A stretch of DNA of 8,348 nucleotides from Chloroflexi bacterium UBA6019 (lineage in GTDB: Bacteria > Chloroflexota > Dormibacteria > Dormibacterales > Dormibacteraceae). The position numbers and the translations under genes are program-made. Below, one piece after another: positions 1 to 7,651 of this stretch. Numbering within the stretch: the stretch's first letter is position 1; each line of letters opens with the position of its first letter. The notes below the pieces were generated by a model. That model saw nothing but the letters and a program-made list of their open reading frames with translations, did not search any database and was not told the origin of the DNA. Where the stretch lies: positions 1 through 8,348 of the forward strand of contig DIZV01000097.1 in the NCBI GenBank assembly GCA_002427995.1. Reading direction: 5' to 3'.

Positions 1-1038
1 AAGTTCTGGGAGCGGCGCGAGGTGAAGGACCTGCTCGCCTACCTCCGGATCCTCGCCAACCCGGCCGACTCGGTCAGCTTCGCCCGCATCGTCAACGTCC
101 CCCGGCGGAAGATCGGGCAGGTGACCGTCGACCGCCTGATCGCCTTCGCCCGAGAGCGGGATCTGCCGGTCATGGCGGCCCTCGAGCGGGCGGTCGAGGC
201 GGGCGTGCCGAAGCCGTCACTGGCTCCGATCGAGCACTTCGCCCGGCAGCTGAAGTCGCTCCAGGCCTCGGTCGGCGCGCTTCGGCCGAGCGAGCTGGTG
301 GACCTCGTGATCGAGGTCATGCAGCTCCGCGCGCACTTTGAGGACGGCACCCCGCAGGGCGAGGCGCGGATCGAGAACCTGGCCGAGCTGCATGGCTACG
401 CGCAGGAGTTCGACCCGCTCGACCCGGCGGATGGTCTGAACGAGTTCCTGGCCGAGGTGACACTCACCTCCGACGTCGACAGCTACGACGAGAAGGAGGA
501 GGGCGTGACTCTGATCACTCTCCACATGGTCAAGGGTCTCGAGTTCCCGATCGTCTTCCTGGTCGGTCTCGAGGAGGGCCTGCTGCCCCACCAGCGGTCG
601 CTCGACGAGGACCGCGGCATCGACGAGGAGCGGCGGCTGATGTACGTCGGCATCACTCGCGCCCGCGATCGCCTCTACCTCACCTGCGCCTTCCGGCGCC
701 ACATCTTCGGCCAGGCTGCGGCGGGCATGCCGAGCCGGTTTCTCGGAGACATCCCGCAGGCCCTGATCAGCGCTCCGCGGGAGGGCCGCGCCCCCGCCGC
801 CCCGCCGCCCCGCCACGAGTACCGGCAGCGGCTGCTGGAGCGGCAGATCGCGGCGGCGCCGGCCGCCCCGCCGGTCCAGCGGTTCTCGGCTGGCGAGAGG
901 GTCCGGCACCCGAGTTTCGGCGACGGCGTCGTAATCAAGTCGACCCTGACGCGGACCGATGAGGAGCTGGTCGTGAAGTTCGACAAGGCCGGCCTGAAGA
1001 TCCTCTCCGGCATGCTGGCGAAGCTGGAGAAACTGTGA
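1..1038 (+). CDS. pcrA: PcrA/UvrD-type superfamily 1 DNA helicase, C-terminal part (5' end outside window)
   Basis: ATP-dependent 3'-5' DNA helicase of the UvrD/Rep/PcrA family, acting in repair and replication. The frame is open from base 1, so the GTG at 22 is internal; 345 residues are visible. They open with the family stretch FWERREVKDLLAYLR followed by NVPRRKIG. Motif V is at about residues 170-195 (HMVKGLEF, then GLEEGLLPHQRS) and motif VI at 209-227 (EERRLMYVGITRARDRLYL), with the conserved arginines. The usual Ala of HxAKGLEF is Val here. A proline/alanine-rich, probably disordered linker (about 258-293) leads to a C-terminal Tudor-like module (294-345, GERVRHPSFGDGVV), which in PcrA/UvrD binds RNA polymerase and supports a PcrA-type assignment. 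The Walker A half lies upstream and is not seen. The stop overlaps the ligA start, so the two genes are probably co-transcribed. Actinobacterial UvrD1 is the same type of protein. Confidence 0.93.
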   Translation, partial: KFWERREVKDLLAYLRILANPADSVSFARIVNVPRRKIGQVTVDRLIAFARERDLPVMAALERAVEAGVPKPSLAPIEHFARQLKSLQASVGALRPSELVDLVIEVMQLRAHFEDGTPQGEARIENLAELHGYAQEFDPLDPADGLNEFLAEVTLTSDVDSYDEKEEGVTLITLHMVKGLEFPIVFLVGLEEGLLPHQRSLDEDRGIDEERRLMYVGITRARDRLYLTCAFRRHIFGQAAAGMPSRFLGDIPQALISAPREGRAPAAPPPRHEYRQRLLERQIAAAPAAPPVQRFSAGERVRHPSFGDGVVIKSTLTRTDEELVVKFDKAGLKILSGMLAKLEKL

Positions 1039-3018
1039 GCGACGGGCTCGCGGCGCGAGCCGAGGAGCTGCGCGAGCTGGTTCGGCGCTGGGACTACGCC
1101 TACCACGTCCTCGACCGCCCCGAGGTCGCTGACGCCACCTATGACGCAGCCTACCTCGAGCTTCGGCAGCTGGAGGAGGCTCACCCGGAGCTGGTGACGC
1201 CCGACAGCCCGACCCAGCGGGTCGGCAGCCAGCTCGGCGAGCAGTTCGCCAAGGTCCGCCACCGATCGCCCATGCTCTCACTCCAGAACGCCTTCGACGA
1301 GGAGGAGATTCGGGCCTGGGACAAGCGCGTCCGCGGCGTCGTGGGCGATGAGGTCGTCTACATCGGCGAGCTGAAGATCGACGGCCTGGCGATCAGCCTC
1401 ACCTACTCCGGCGGCCGTCTCGTCCGTGCCGCCACCCGCGGTGACGGCATGACCGGCGAGGACGTCACCGCCAACATCCGTACGCTCAAGAGCGTCCCGC
1501 TCTCGCTCACGCCGCTGCGCGGGTTGCCCGAGGAGTTCGAGGTTCGGGGAGAGGTCTACTTTCCCCTGGAGGCGTTCGAGAAGCTCAACCAGCAGGTGGC
1601 CGCGGCGGGGCGGGAGCGGTACGTCAACCCGCGCAACACGGCCGCCGGCAGTGTCCGCCAGCTCGACCCCAGGGTGACCGGTTCGCGCAACCTGCAGACC
1701 TTCATGTACACGCTCGACCCGGCCGGATCGGCGCGGTCCCAGTGGGAGGTGCTCGACGGGTTGGAGGGGATGGGGTTTCGCGTCAACCCTCACCGCCGCC
1801 GGCTGGCCGGGATCGAGGAGGTGATCGCCTTCCACCGGCACTGGCACGACCACCGCCAGGAGCTGGCGCATGAGATCGACGGGGTGGTGCTCAAGGTCGA
1901 CCGCCACGATCACCAGCTGGAGCTCGGCTTCGTCTCCCGCAGCCCGCGCTGGGCGATCGCTTACAAGTACGCCCCCGAGGAGGGCGAGAGCGTGATCGAG
2001 GAGATCTCCGTCTATGTCGGCCGGACCGGCGTCCTGACGCCGGTGGCGCATATCCGCCCGCTGATCGTCGGCGGCGTGACGGTCCGCAACGTGACGATGC
2101 ACAACGAATCGCAGGTCAACGCCAAGGGCATCCACGTCGGCGCCGAGGTCGTGGTTCGGCGAGCCGGGGACGTGATTCCCGAGATCGTCTCCGTCAAGGA
2201 CCCCAAGCCAGGCTGGCGGATGCCGGCGCGCTGTCCGGTCTGCGGCGGCGAGGTCATCCGGGAAGAGCCCTATATCGCCCACCGCTGCATCAACCCCTTC
2301 TGCCCGGCGCAGCGGATGGAGCGCCTCCGCCACTTCGCTTCGAGGCTGGCGATGAACATCGAGGGCCTCGGCTACTCGACGGTGGAGCAGGTCCTGGAGA
2401 AGAAGCTGGCCGCCGAGCCGGCTGACCTTTTTCGGATCCCGGCCGGGCAGTGGGAGGAGCTCGAGCACTTCGGGCCGAAGTCGGCCGAGAACATGGTTGC
2501 CCGCCTCGCCGGCGCTCGGAACCCGACGTTGGCCCGTTTCCTCTACTCGCTCGGCATCCCCCAGGTCGGGGAGGCGACGGCCGAGGTGCTGGCGGCCGAG
2601 CTGGGCAGCCTGGACCGAATCCGCAATGCGTCGGAGGAGGAGCTGCGCGGAGTCGAGAGCGTCGGCCCCAGCCTGGCGACCGAGATCCGCCACTTCTTCG
2701 CGGGGCAGGGGGGAGAGCTGGTCCAGCACCTGCTCGACGTCGGCGTCCAGCCGAAGGAGGCCGCCCCGCGCGGCGAGGGCCCCTTCTCCGGGAAGACGTT
2801 CGTCTTCACCGGCACCCTGGAGACGATGTCGCGGCCGGACGCCGAAGGCGCTGGTGCGATCCTTGGGCGCCAAGGCCGTCGGCAGCGTCAGCGCCAAGAC
2901 TGACTACGTGGTCGCGGGTCCCGGGGCGGGCTCGAAGCTGGAGAAGGCGGAGAAGCTGAAGGTGCCGGTGCTGTCGGAGCTGGAGTTCCAGGAATTGATG
3001 GACAACTCCGGCACGTAG
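1035..3018 (+). CDS. ligA: NAD-dependent DNA ligase LigA (one-base frameshift in the BRCT domain)
   Basis: Seals nicks in duplex DNA using NAD+ in replication and repair. The GTG start at 1035 overlaps the pcrA stop as GTGA and has a GGAGA ribosome site at 1026-1030. Domain Ia is at about residues 1-65 (YHVLDRPEVADATYD). The adenylation domain carries KIDG with the AMP-accepting Lys114, and RGDGMTGEDVT. The OB fold includes VGRTGVLTPVAHI and RRAGDVIPEI. A four-cysteine zinc site is at C400, C403, C418 and C423. HhH repeats span about 430-560 and a BRCT domain starts near 582. Frame 1035 encodes GKTFVFTGTLETMSRPDA, then turns into unrelated residues and stops at 2903. The rest of BRCT (ALVRSLGAKAVGSVS, then TDYVVAG, GSKLEKAEKL) continues in another frame to the stop at 3016-3018. 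Removing one base near 2844-2848 gives a 660-residue protein, the normal family length. As written, the product would be 622 residues with a broken BRCT. The gene is otherwise well conserved. Confidence 0.93.
2844..2848 (+). other. One-base insertion (frameshift) in ligA
   Basis: BRCT homology switches here from the frame of 1035 to the frame ending at 3018. The sequence gccgaaggcgctg has one base too many. Deleting one A or one G gives D-A-E-A-L-V-R-S-L-G, the expected BRCT helix. The extra base therefore looks like a duplication within a two-base run, which fits a sequencing or assembly error or a very recent mutation. Confidence 0.85.
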
Positions 3019-3087
3019 GTTCGCGCCGGCCTGACGAGAGGACGCTCCGGGCGACCGGGTCGAGCTGGAATTTGGCGACGGCGCCGG

Positions 3088-4254
3088 CTAGGGTGGGAAG
3101 GCCTCCAGCTCGCCCTGCTCGCCCCAGGCCAGGCGCCAGCCTCCCTCGTGGACGATGCGGTGGTGGCGGCGGCAGAGCAGGACGAGATTATTGGCCCTGG
3201 TCGCCCCGCCCCTCGCCCAATGCTGCAGGTGGTGCCCGTCGGTCCAGCCGACCGGTCGGTCGCAGCCCGGAAAGCGGCAGCCGCGGTCGCGCGCGGCGAG
3301 CGCCCGGCGGAGACTCGGCGGTACCGTCCGGGAAGCCCGGCCGGCTTCCAGCGTCCTGCCCTGGCCGTCCACGGTGACAACCGAGAGCGCCGCGTCGCAG
3401 GAGATGCGAAGGGCGGTCTGGTCGGGAACGACGCCGGCGCGGTCGAGCTCGGCCGCGGTGGCTCCGCCCGAACCGGCCAGCGTTTCGGCGGCGACGATCA
3501 AGGTCACGTGAGGTCGCCCCCCGGCCGCCTCCATACGCTGCCGCGCGAGCTCGACCAGGGCGTCAGCCCGCCGCTGTGCCGGCGTGCGTGTGTCGTCCGT
3601 GGCGCGCGGTCCGAGGAGCGCCTCGAGTGCCGCTTGCAGGCAGGCGCCGCCTTCGCGGTCGAGCTGCCCGTCAATCCGGAAGACACCGTCCAAAAGAGGG
3701 CTGATGAAGAGGGCGCGGCGGTCGTGGGCGACATTCGCGTCGTGCAGGGTGCGCTCAGGAGCAAGGTAGTGGCGGAGATGGTCGGCGGCGACCTGCAGCC
3801 GCGCCGGATCGAGGCGGTGGGCGGCGTCGACCAGGATGTGCTCGGCGCCTCTCATCGCGTCGTCGCCCACGGACTTGGTTGTGCGGGTGATGACGCGAGC
3901 GTGGTCGTAGCCGATCTCGCCCCGGCCCAGCGCGTCAGCGGTCAGGGGCAGCTGCGCCAGGTGGCGAGCAACGGCGACCCGTTCGGAGGCGGCCGCGCCC
4001 GAGAAGCCGCAGCGGTGCCGGAGCCAGGAGGCGGTGGAGATCGCCCCCTCGGCAGCGAAGCCACGGCTTCGATCGAATCGTTCCAGGCGGCGGGCGAACT
4101 CGGCCTCCAGGCGATCGGCCGCACGGCGGAGCTCGAGCAGGTCCTCGGCCAGAGCCCCATCGGTGAAATGCGCGACCGGCTCGGCCCTGCATTCGTCGAT
4201 GGCCGCATGCAGGCCGGCAAGCGGGTTCGAGATGGTCGGGAGGGCAACAAACAT
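3088..4254 (-). CDS. DUF222 / HNH endonuclease domain protein (13E12 repeat family-like)
   Basis: A 388-residue protein read on the minus strand from ATG (4252-4254) to TAG (3088-3090). The N-terminal 300 or so residues resemble the DUF222 domain of actinobacterial 13E12-type proteins: helical, Ala/Arg/Leu-rich, with LAEDLLELRRAADRLEAEF, STASWLRHRCG and ARVITR. The C-terminal HNH nuclease motif has C326 and C331 (CRFPGCDRP), H341-H342 (TDGHHLQHWARGG), N355-N356 and a final CRRHH (361-365). The metal-binding and catalytic positions look intact, so a metal-dependent DNA nuclease is plausible. The cellular role of this family is largely unknown; members are often multicopy and patchily distributed. 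The gene opposes the flanking genes, converging on ligA (69-base gap) and diverging from gatC (205-base gap). It probably has its own promoter, and it may have been inserted into a pcrA-ligA-gatCAB cluster. No Shine-Dalgarno site precedes the ATG. No inverted repeats or integration genes are visible. Confidence 0.88.
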   Translation of the reverse strand: MFVALPTISNPLAGLHAAIDECRAEPVAHFTDGALAEDLLELRRAADRLEAEFARRLERFDRSRGFAAEGAISTASWLRHRCGFSGAAASERVAVARHLAQLPLTADALGRGEIGYDHARVITRTTKSVGDDAMRGAEHILVDAAHRLDPARLQVAADHLRHYLAPERTLHDANVAHDRRALFISPLLDGVFRIDGQLDREGGACLQAALEALLGPRATDDTRTPAQRRADALVELARQRMEAAGGRPHVTLIVAAETLAGSGGATAAELDRAGVVPDQTALRISCDAALSVVTVDGQGRTLEAGRASRTVPPSLRRALAARDRGCRFPGCDRPVGWTDGHHLQHWARGGATRANNLVLLCRRHHRIVHEGGWRLAWGEQGELEAFPP

Positions 4255-4262
4255 CTGTTCGT

Positions 4263-4268
4263 AGTGTA
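4263..4268 (-). promoter_or_regulatory. Candidate -10 element of the HNH gene (near-leaderless)
   Basis: On the minus strand TACACT matches 4 of 6 TATAAT positions, including the key T, A and final T. It ends nine bases before the ATG, so transcription starting about seven bases downstream would begin 1-2 bases before the start codon. The lack of a purine-rich ribosome site agrees. No -35 consensus is found at 16-18 bases, so this is inference. Confidence 0.4.
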
Positions 4269-4409
4269 GCAGCCCGCGCGCGCGAGCGCGTGAGGCCTGG
4301 TTAACGCGTCGCTGTCCTCCGCACCTGAAACGGGTTGGCCCTTAACCGCGCTGCTTGGCCACTCCCGCCGGCGGCGAATACAGTCGCAACACCGCCCCAG
4401 AGCCCCCCT

Positions 4410-4432
4410 GGGTGGGTGGCTATGGGGGAGGG
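4410..4432 (+). repeat. Putative G-quadruplex motif upstream of gatC
   Basis: Four G runs of three or more lie on the plus strand: GGG (4410-4412), GGG (4414-4416), GGGGG (4424-4428) and GGG (4430-4432). The loops are 1, 7 and 1 bases, which fits the G3+N1-7 pattern. The motif covers about -50 to -28 relative to the gatC start, where a -35 box would be expected. Folding or function is not shown by sequence alone. Confidence 0.45.
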
Positions 4433-4447
4433 TTTACGACCAGTCGA

Positions 4448-4453
4448 TAAACT
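4448..4453 (+). promoter_or_regulatory. Candidate -10 element of the gatCAB operon (leaderless)
   Basis: TAAACT matches 4 of 6 TATAAT positions and ends six bases before the gatC GTG, which would put the transcription start on the start codon itself. The gatC frame has a TAA at 4448-4450, so no earlier start is possible, and no Shine-Dalgarno site precedes 4460. This supports a leaderless mRNA, as is common in actinobacteria. The -35 region is not recognisable. Confidence 0.45.
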
Positions 4454-4459
4454 TCGGAC

Positions 4460-4759
4460 GTGACTCTGACCCGTGATCAGGTGCGCCATGTCGCCCTCCT
4501 GGCGAGGCTTGGGCTGAAGGACGGCGAGGAGGATTTTTACGCGGAGCAGCTGTCGCGGATCCTCGAGCACATCGACCGTCTGAGCGAGGTCGACACCGAG
4601 GCGATCCCGCCGACGGCCCAGGTTGTCGAGGTGCGCAACGTGATGCGCGACGACGAGCCGCGCCCGAGCCTGCCCCAGGAGGCGGCGATCGCCAACGCCC
4701 CCGAGGCCGACGGCGGCTTCCTGGTCGTGAAGCCGATCCAGGAATCCGATCCCGGGTGA
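4460..4759 (+). CDS. gatC: Aspartyl/glutamyl-tRNA amidotransferase subunit C
   Basis: Small subunit of the GatCAB amidotransferase. It wraps around GatA and GatB and stabilises the complex that amidates Glu-tRNA(Gln), and usually also Asp-tRNA(Asn), in the cytoplasm. The 99-residue product has the typical family length. Its N-terminus, TLTRDQVRHVALLARLGL, is the conserved GatC helix; the middle has LSRILEHIDRLSEVDTE and the end has VRNVMRDDEPRPSLP. The GTG at 4460 is fixed as the start by an in-frame TAA at 4448 with no other start codon between. It is the first gene of the gat operon, and its TGA overlaps the gatA GTG by four bases. Translation is probably leaderless. Confidence 0.95.
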   Translation: MTLTRDQVRHVALLARLGLKDGEEDFYAEQLSRILEHIDRLSEVDTEAIPPTAQVVEVRNVMRDDEPRPSLPQEAAIANAPEADGGFLVVKPIQESDPG

Positions 4760-6216
4760 GCGGCGCGCTGACGAGCCTGACGATCGCGCAGATGCATGAC
4801 AGGCTGACCCGCCGGGAGGTTTCGGCGGTGGAACTCCTCGACGCCCACGAGGAGCGGATCGACGCCGTCGACGGCGGGATCAAGGCCTTCCTGCGGCTGA
4901 CGCCGGACCTGGCCCGAGGGCAGGCTGAGGCCGCCGACCGGAGGCTCGCGGCGGGCGACGGGGTGCACGCCCTCACCGGCATCCCGCTCGCGATCAAGGA
5001 CGTCTTCTGCACCCAGGGCGTCGAAACCACGGCCGGCTCGCGAATCCTCGCCGGCTTCATCTCCCCCTACGACGCGACCGTCGTGGCCCGGCTCCGCCAG
5101 GCGGGCGCCGTATTCGTCGGAATGACCAACTGTGACGAGTTCGCGATGGGCAGCTCGACCGAGAACTCCGGCTACTGGCCGACGCACAATCCCTGGGACC
5201 CCACCCGCGTGCCCGGCGGGAGCAGCGGTGGCAGCGCCGCGGCGGTCGCCGCCGGGATGGCCGCCTTCGCCCTCGGCAGCGACACCGGCGGGTCGATCCG
5301 CCAGCCGGCCGCGCTGACCGGGACGGTCGGCTTCAAGGCCACCTACGGTCGGGTCAGCCGCTACGGGCTGATCGCCTTTGCCTCCAGCCTCGACCACGTC
5401 GGGCCGTTCACCCGCAGCGTCGACGACTGCGCCACCGTGATGGCGACGATCGCCGGGCACGACCCCCTCGATGCAACCTGCTTCGACCGCCCGCTCGACC
5501 TGGACCGGGTCGGCGCGGGCATCAAGGGGATGCGGCTGGGGCTACCCCGGGAGTACTTCGAGGTCGCTGGCATGGAGGAGGGCGTGCAGCGCTCGGTCGG
5601 CGACGCGCTCGAGGTGCTGAAGGAGGCGGGGGCCGAGCTGGTCGAGGTCAGCCTGCCGCACACCGACTACGGGCTGGCCGCCTACTACATCGTCGCCCCG
5701 GCCGAGTGCTCCTCCAACCTGGCCCGCTTCGACGGCGTCAAGTACGGCCTCCACGATCCGGGCGCCGAGTCGCTTCTGGCGAACTACCTGAACACCCGGC
5801 GGGAGGGTTTTGGGCCCGAGGTGCGGCGGCGCCTGATGCTGGGCACCTACGCGCTCTCGAGCGGCTACTACGACGCCTATTACCTGAAGGCGATGAAGGT
5901 CCGCACGCTGATCAAGCGGGACTTCGACGAGGCCTTCGCGAGATGCGACGCGATCGTCAGCGCCACCTCGCCGACGGTCGCCTTCAAGATCGGCGAGAAG
6001 ACGGGCGACCCGTACGCGATGTACCTCTGCGACGTGCTGACGCTGGGCGCCGACCTCGCCGGCCTGCCCGGGCTGAGCGTCCCGACCGCCGCTGCCGGCG
6101 GTCTGCCGGTGGGGCTGCAGGTCGTCTCGCCGCAGTTCCGCGAGGACCTCGCCCTCCAGGTCGGTCGGGCCTACGAGCAGGCGAGCGGGATCACCGCCGA
6201 GGTCGCGCGGCTGTGA
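4756..6216 (+). CDS. gatA: Aspartyl/glutamyl-tRNA amidotransferase subunit A (amidase)
   Basis: Glutaminase subunit of GatCAB. It releases ammonia from glutamine, which is channelled to GatB to amidate mischarged tRNA. The product is 486 residues, the usual length, and belongs to the amidase-signature family. The catalytic triad is visible: Lys81 (GIPLAIKDVF), Ser156 (first Ser of GGSSGGSAAAVAAG) and the nucleophile Ser180 (GSDTGGSIRQPAA), with the correct 24-residue spacing between the two serines. Other conserved stretches are NCDEFAMGSSTENS, HNPWDPTRVPGG, YGRVSRYGLIAFASSLD and, near the end, LAGLPGLSVP. The GTG start overlaps the gatC stop (GTGA), with a weak AGGA at 4740-4743 upstream. 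The stop overlaps gatB in the same way, so translation is probably coupled. The frame is intact. Confidence 0.97.
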   Translation: MSGALTSLTIAQMHDRLTRREVSAVELLDAHEERIDAVDGGIKAFLRLTPDLARGQAEAADRRLAAGDGVHALTGIPLAIKDVFCTQGVETTAGSRILAGFISPYDATVVARLRQAGAVFVGMTNCDEFAMGSSTENSGYWPTHNPWDPTRVPGGSSGGSAAAVAAGMAAFALGSDTGGSIRQPAALTGTVGFKATYGRVSRYGLIAFASSLDHVGPFTRSVDDCATVMATIAGHDPLDATCFDRPLDLDRVGAGIKGMRLGLPREYFEVAGMEEGVQRSVGDALEVLKEAGAELVEVSLPHTDYGLAAYYIVAPAECSSNLARFDGVKYGLHDPGAESLLANYLNTRREGFGPEVRRRLMLGTYALSSGYYDAYYLKAMKVRTLIKRDFDEAFARCDAIVSATSPTVAFKIGEKTGDPYAMYLCDVLTLGADLAGLPGLSVPTAAAGGLPVGLQVVSPQFREDLALQVGRAYEQASGITAEVARL

Positions 6217-7635
6217 GCTCGGTGGTGGGCAGCGACTGGGAGGCGGTGATCGGGATGGAGGTCCACGTCCAGCTGGCGACCCGCTCCAAGATGTTCTGCG
6301 GCTGCGCCACCGACTATCTCGGCAAGCCGCCCAACAGCAACGTCTGCCCGGTCTGCCTCGGGCTGCCCGGCACGCTGCCGGTGATCAACCGGAAGGCGGT
6401 CGAGCTGCTCTTGAAGTCGGCTCTGGCGCTCAACTGCGAGATCCAGGAGTTCACCAAGTTCGACCGCAAGAACTACTTCTATCCCGACCTCCCGAAGGGT
6501 TACCAGATCAGCCAGTACGACCTGCCGATGAGCCGCAACGGCTGGATCGAGGTCGCTGGCAAGCGGGTCCGGATCACCCGCGTCCACCTCGAGGAGGACA
6601 CCGGCAGGCTCGTCCACGCCGGCGACAGCCTGCACTCCGGCGGTGTCTCGATGGTCGACCTGAACCGGTCCGGGATGCCCCTGATGGAGATCGTGACGGA
6701 ACCTGACCTGCGCTCGGCCGCCGACGCTCGTGACTACGCGGTGGAGCTGCGCGCGCTGCTGCGCACGATCGGCGCCAGCGAGGCCGAGATGGAGAAGGGC
6801 CACCTCCGCGCCGAGGCGAACGTCTCCCTCCGGCCCCGCGGCTCGGAGCAGCTGGGGGTCAAGACCGAGCTCAAGAACATCAACTCCTTCCGTGCCCTCT
6901 TCCGCGCGGTCGAGTTCGAGCTGAAGCGCCAGGCGGAGGTGCTGGAGTCCGGGGGACAGGTGGTCCAGGAGACCCGCGGCTGGTCGGAGGCCGAGCAGCG
7001 CACGGTGACGCAGCGCTCCAAAGAGGGCGCCGAGGACTACCCGCTACTTCCCCGAGCCGGACCTGCCGCCCCTGAGCTTCGAGCCGGCCTACATCGAGGA
7101 GCTTCGCGCCTCGCTGCCGGAGCTGCCGGCAGCGCGCCGCGCGCGCCTTGTCGCCGAGCGGGGACTGTCCGAGTACGACGCCGGCCTGATCACGGCCGAG
7201 GCTGAGGTGGCGGCCTTCTTCGAGCGCGTCCTCGAGCTCGGGGTCGACGCGAAACCCGCCGCCAACTGGATCATCGGCGAGGTTCTGCCCAGCTACGCGG
7301 GCCGGACGCCGGACCCGGTGGACTTCGCCGCCCTGCTCGAGGGAGTCCAGCGAGGCGAGTTCAACCGCGACCAGGGCCGCCAGATCCTGGTCCGGATGCT
7401 CGCTGGCGCGAGCTTCGTCGAGGCGTCGGCGGGAATGGCTCAGATCTCTGACGCGGGCGAGCTGGCCGCCATCGTCGACCGGGTCCTGGCCGAGAACCCG
7501 CGGGCCGTCGCCGACTTCCGGGCCGGCAAGCAGCAGGCGGTCGGCGCGCTGATCGGCAAGGTCAAAGCCGCGTCGGGCGGGACCGCCAACCTGAAGTTGG
7601 CCACCGAGCTTCTTCGCGATCGACTCGAACGCTAG
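6213..7635 (+). CDS. gatB: Aspartyl/glutamyl-tRNA amidotransferase subunit B (one-base frameshift)
   Basis: GatCAB subunit that binds the mischarged tRNA, phosphorylates its Glu/Asp side chain with ATP and amidates it with ammonia from GatA. The GTG at 6213 overlaps the gatA stop; GAGG at 6199-6202 is a plausible ribosome site. N-terminal features are GMEVHVQL (E16, H18), cysteines C29, C31, C45 and C48 (a likely zinc site), and DRKNYFYPDLPKGYQISQYD. The GatB signature VDLNRSGMPLMEIVTEPDL and KTELKNINSF follow. Homology leaves the frame after Tyr276 (SKEGAEDY) and resumes one base later with RYFPEPDLPPL, running to TAG at 7633-7635. The C-terminal part is the helical and YqeY-like tRNA-binding region (WIIGEVLP, FNRDQGRQIL). 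Removing one C at 7040-7042 gives 473 residues, the normal length; as written the product would be 330 residues ending at 7205 without the tRNA-binding tail. Confidence 0.94.
7040..7042 (+). other. One-base insertion (frameshift) in gatB at a C run
   Basis: The sequence gactacccgctacttc should read gac tac cgc tac ttc (D-Y-R-Y-F), the invariant DYRYFPEPDLP of GatB. The CCC at 7040-7042 has one C too many. This exact fit of motif on both sides fixes the insertion to these three bases and marks a simple homopolymer error or a very recent mutation. Confidence 0.9.
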
Positions 7636-7651
7636 GCCCGCCGCGTCCGCC

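Larger units (their letters stand above)
4255..4459. promoter_or_regulatory. Divergent intergenic region between the HNH gene and gatC
   Basis: This 205-base non-coding stretch lies between two divergently read genes, so it must hold promoters for both. It contains an alternating CG tract (about 4275-4290), an inverted repeat GGTTAA (4299-4304) / TTAACC (4342-4347), and a G-run cluster (4410-4432). -10-like hexamers sit directly against both start codons. A weak alternative gatC promoter is TTGGCC (4355-4360) with TACAGT (4379-4384) at 18-base spacing. No clear consensus -35 pairs with either proximal -10. Confidence 0.6.

Noticed and set aside
2838..2860. Programmed ribosomal frameshift in ligA
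   Set aside because: No slippery heptamer is seen, LigA is not known to use one, and an extra base in a run explains it more simply.
1278..2897. 539-codon open frame antisense to ligA
   Set aside because: Its residues show no family motif, it exactly shadows ligA, and long antisense frames are expected at about 70% GC.
3019..3087. Bidirectional terminator between ligA and the HNH gene
   Set aside because: Only short GC-rich pairings (such as GACC-G-GGTC) are present, with no strong stem and no T tract on either strand.
3148..4269. 373-codon plus-strand open frame across the HNH gene
   Set aside because: The minus strand carries clear DUF222 and HNH motifs; this frame is low-complexity and has no recognisable domain.
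5706..6212. Upstream extension of the gatB frame into gatA
   Set aside because: It is an out-of-frame shadow of gatA; GatB homology begins at the GTG at 6213, with the usual GTGA overlap.
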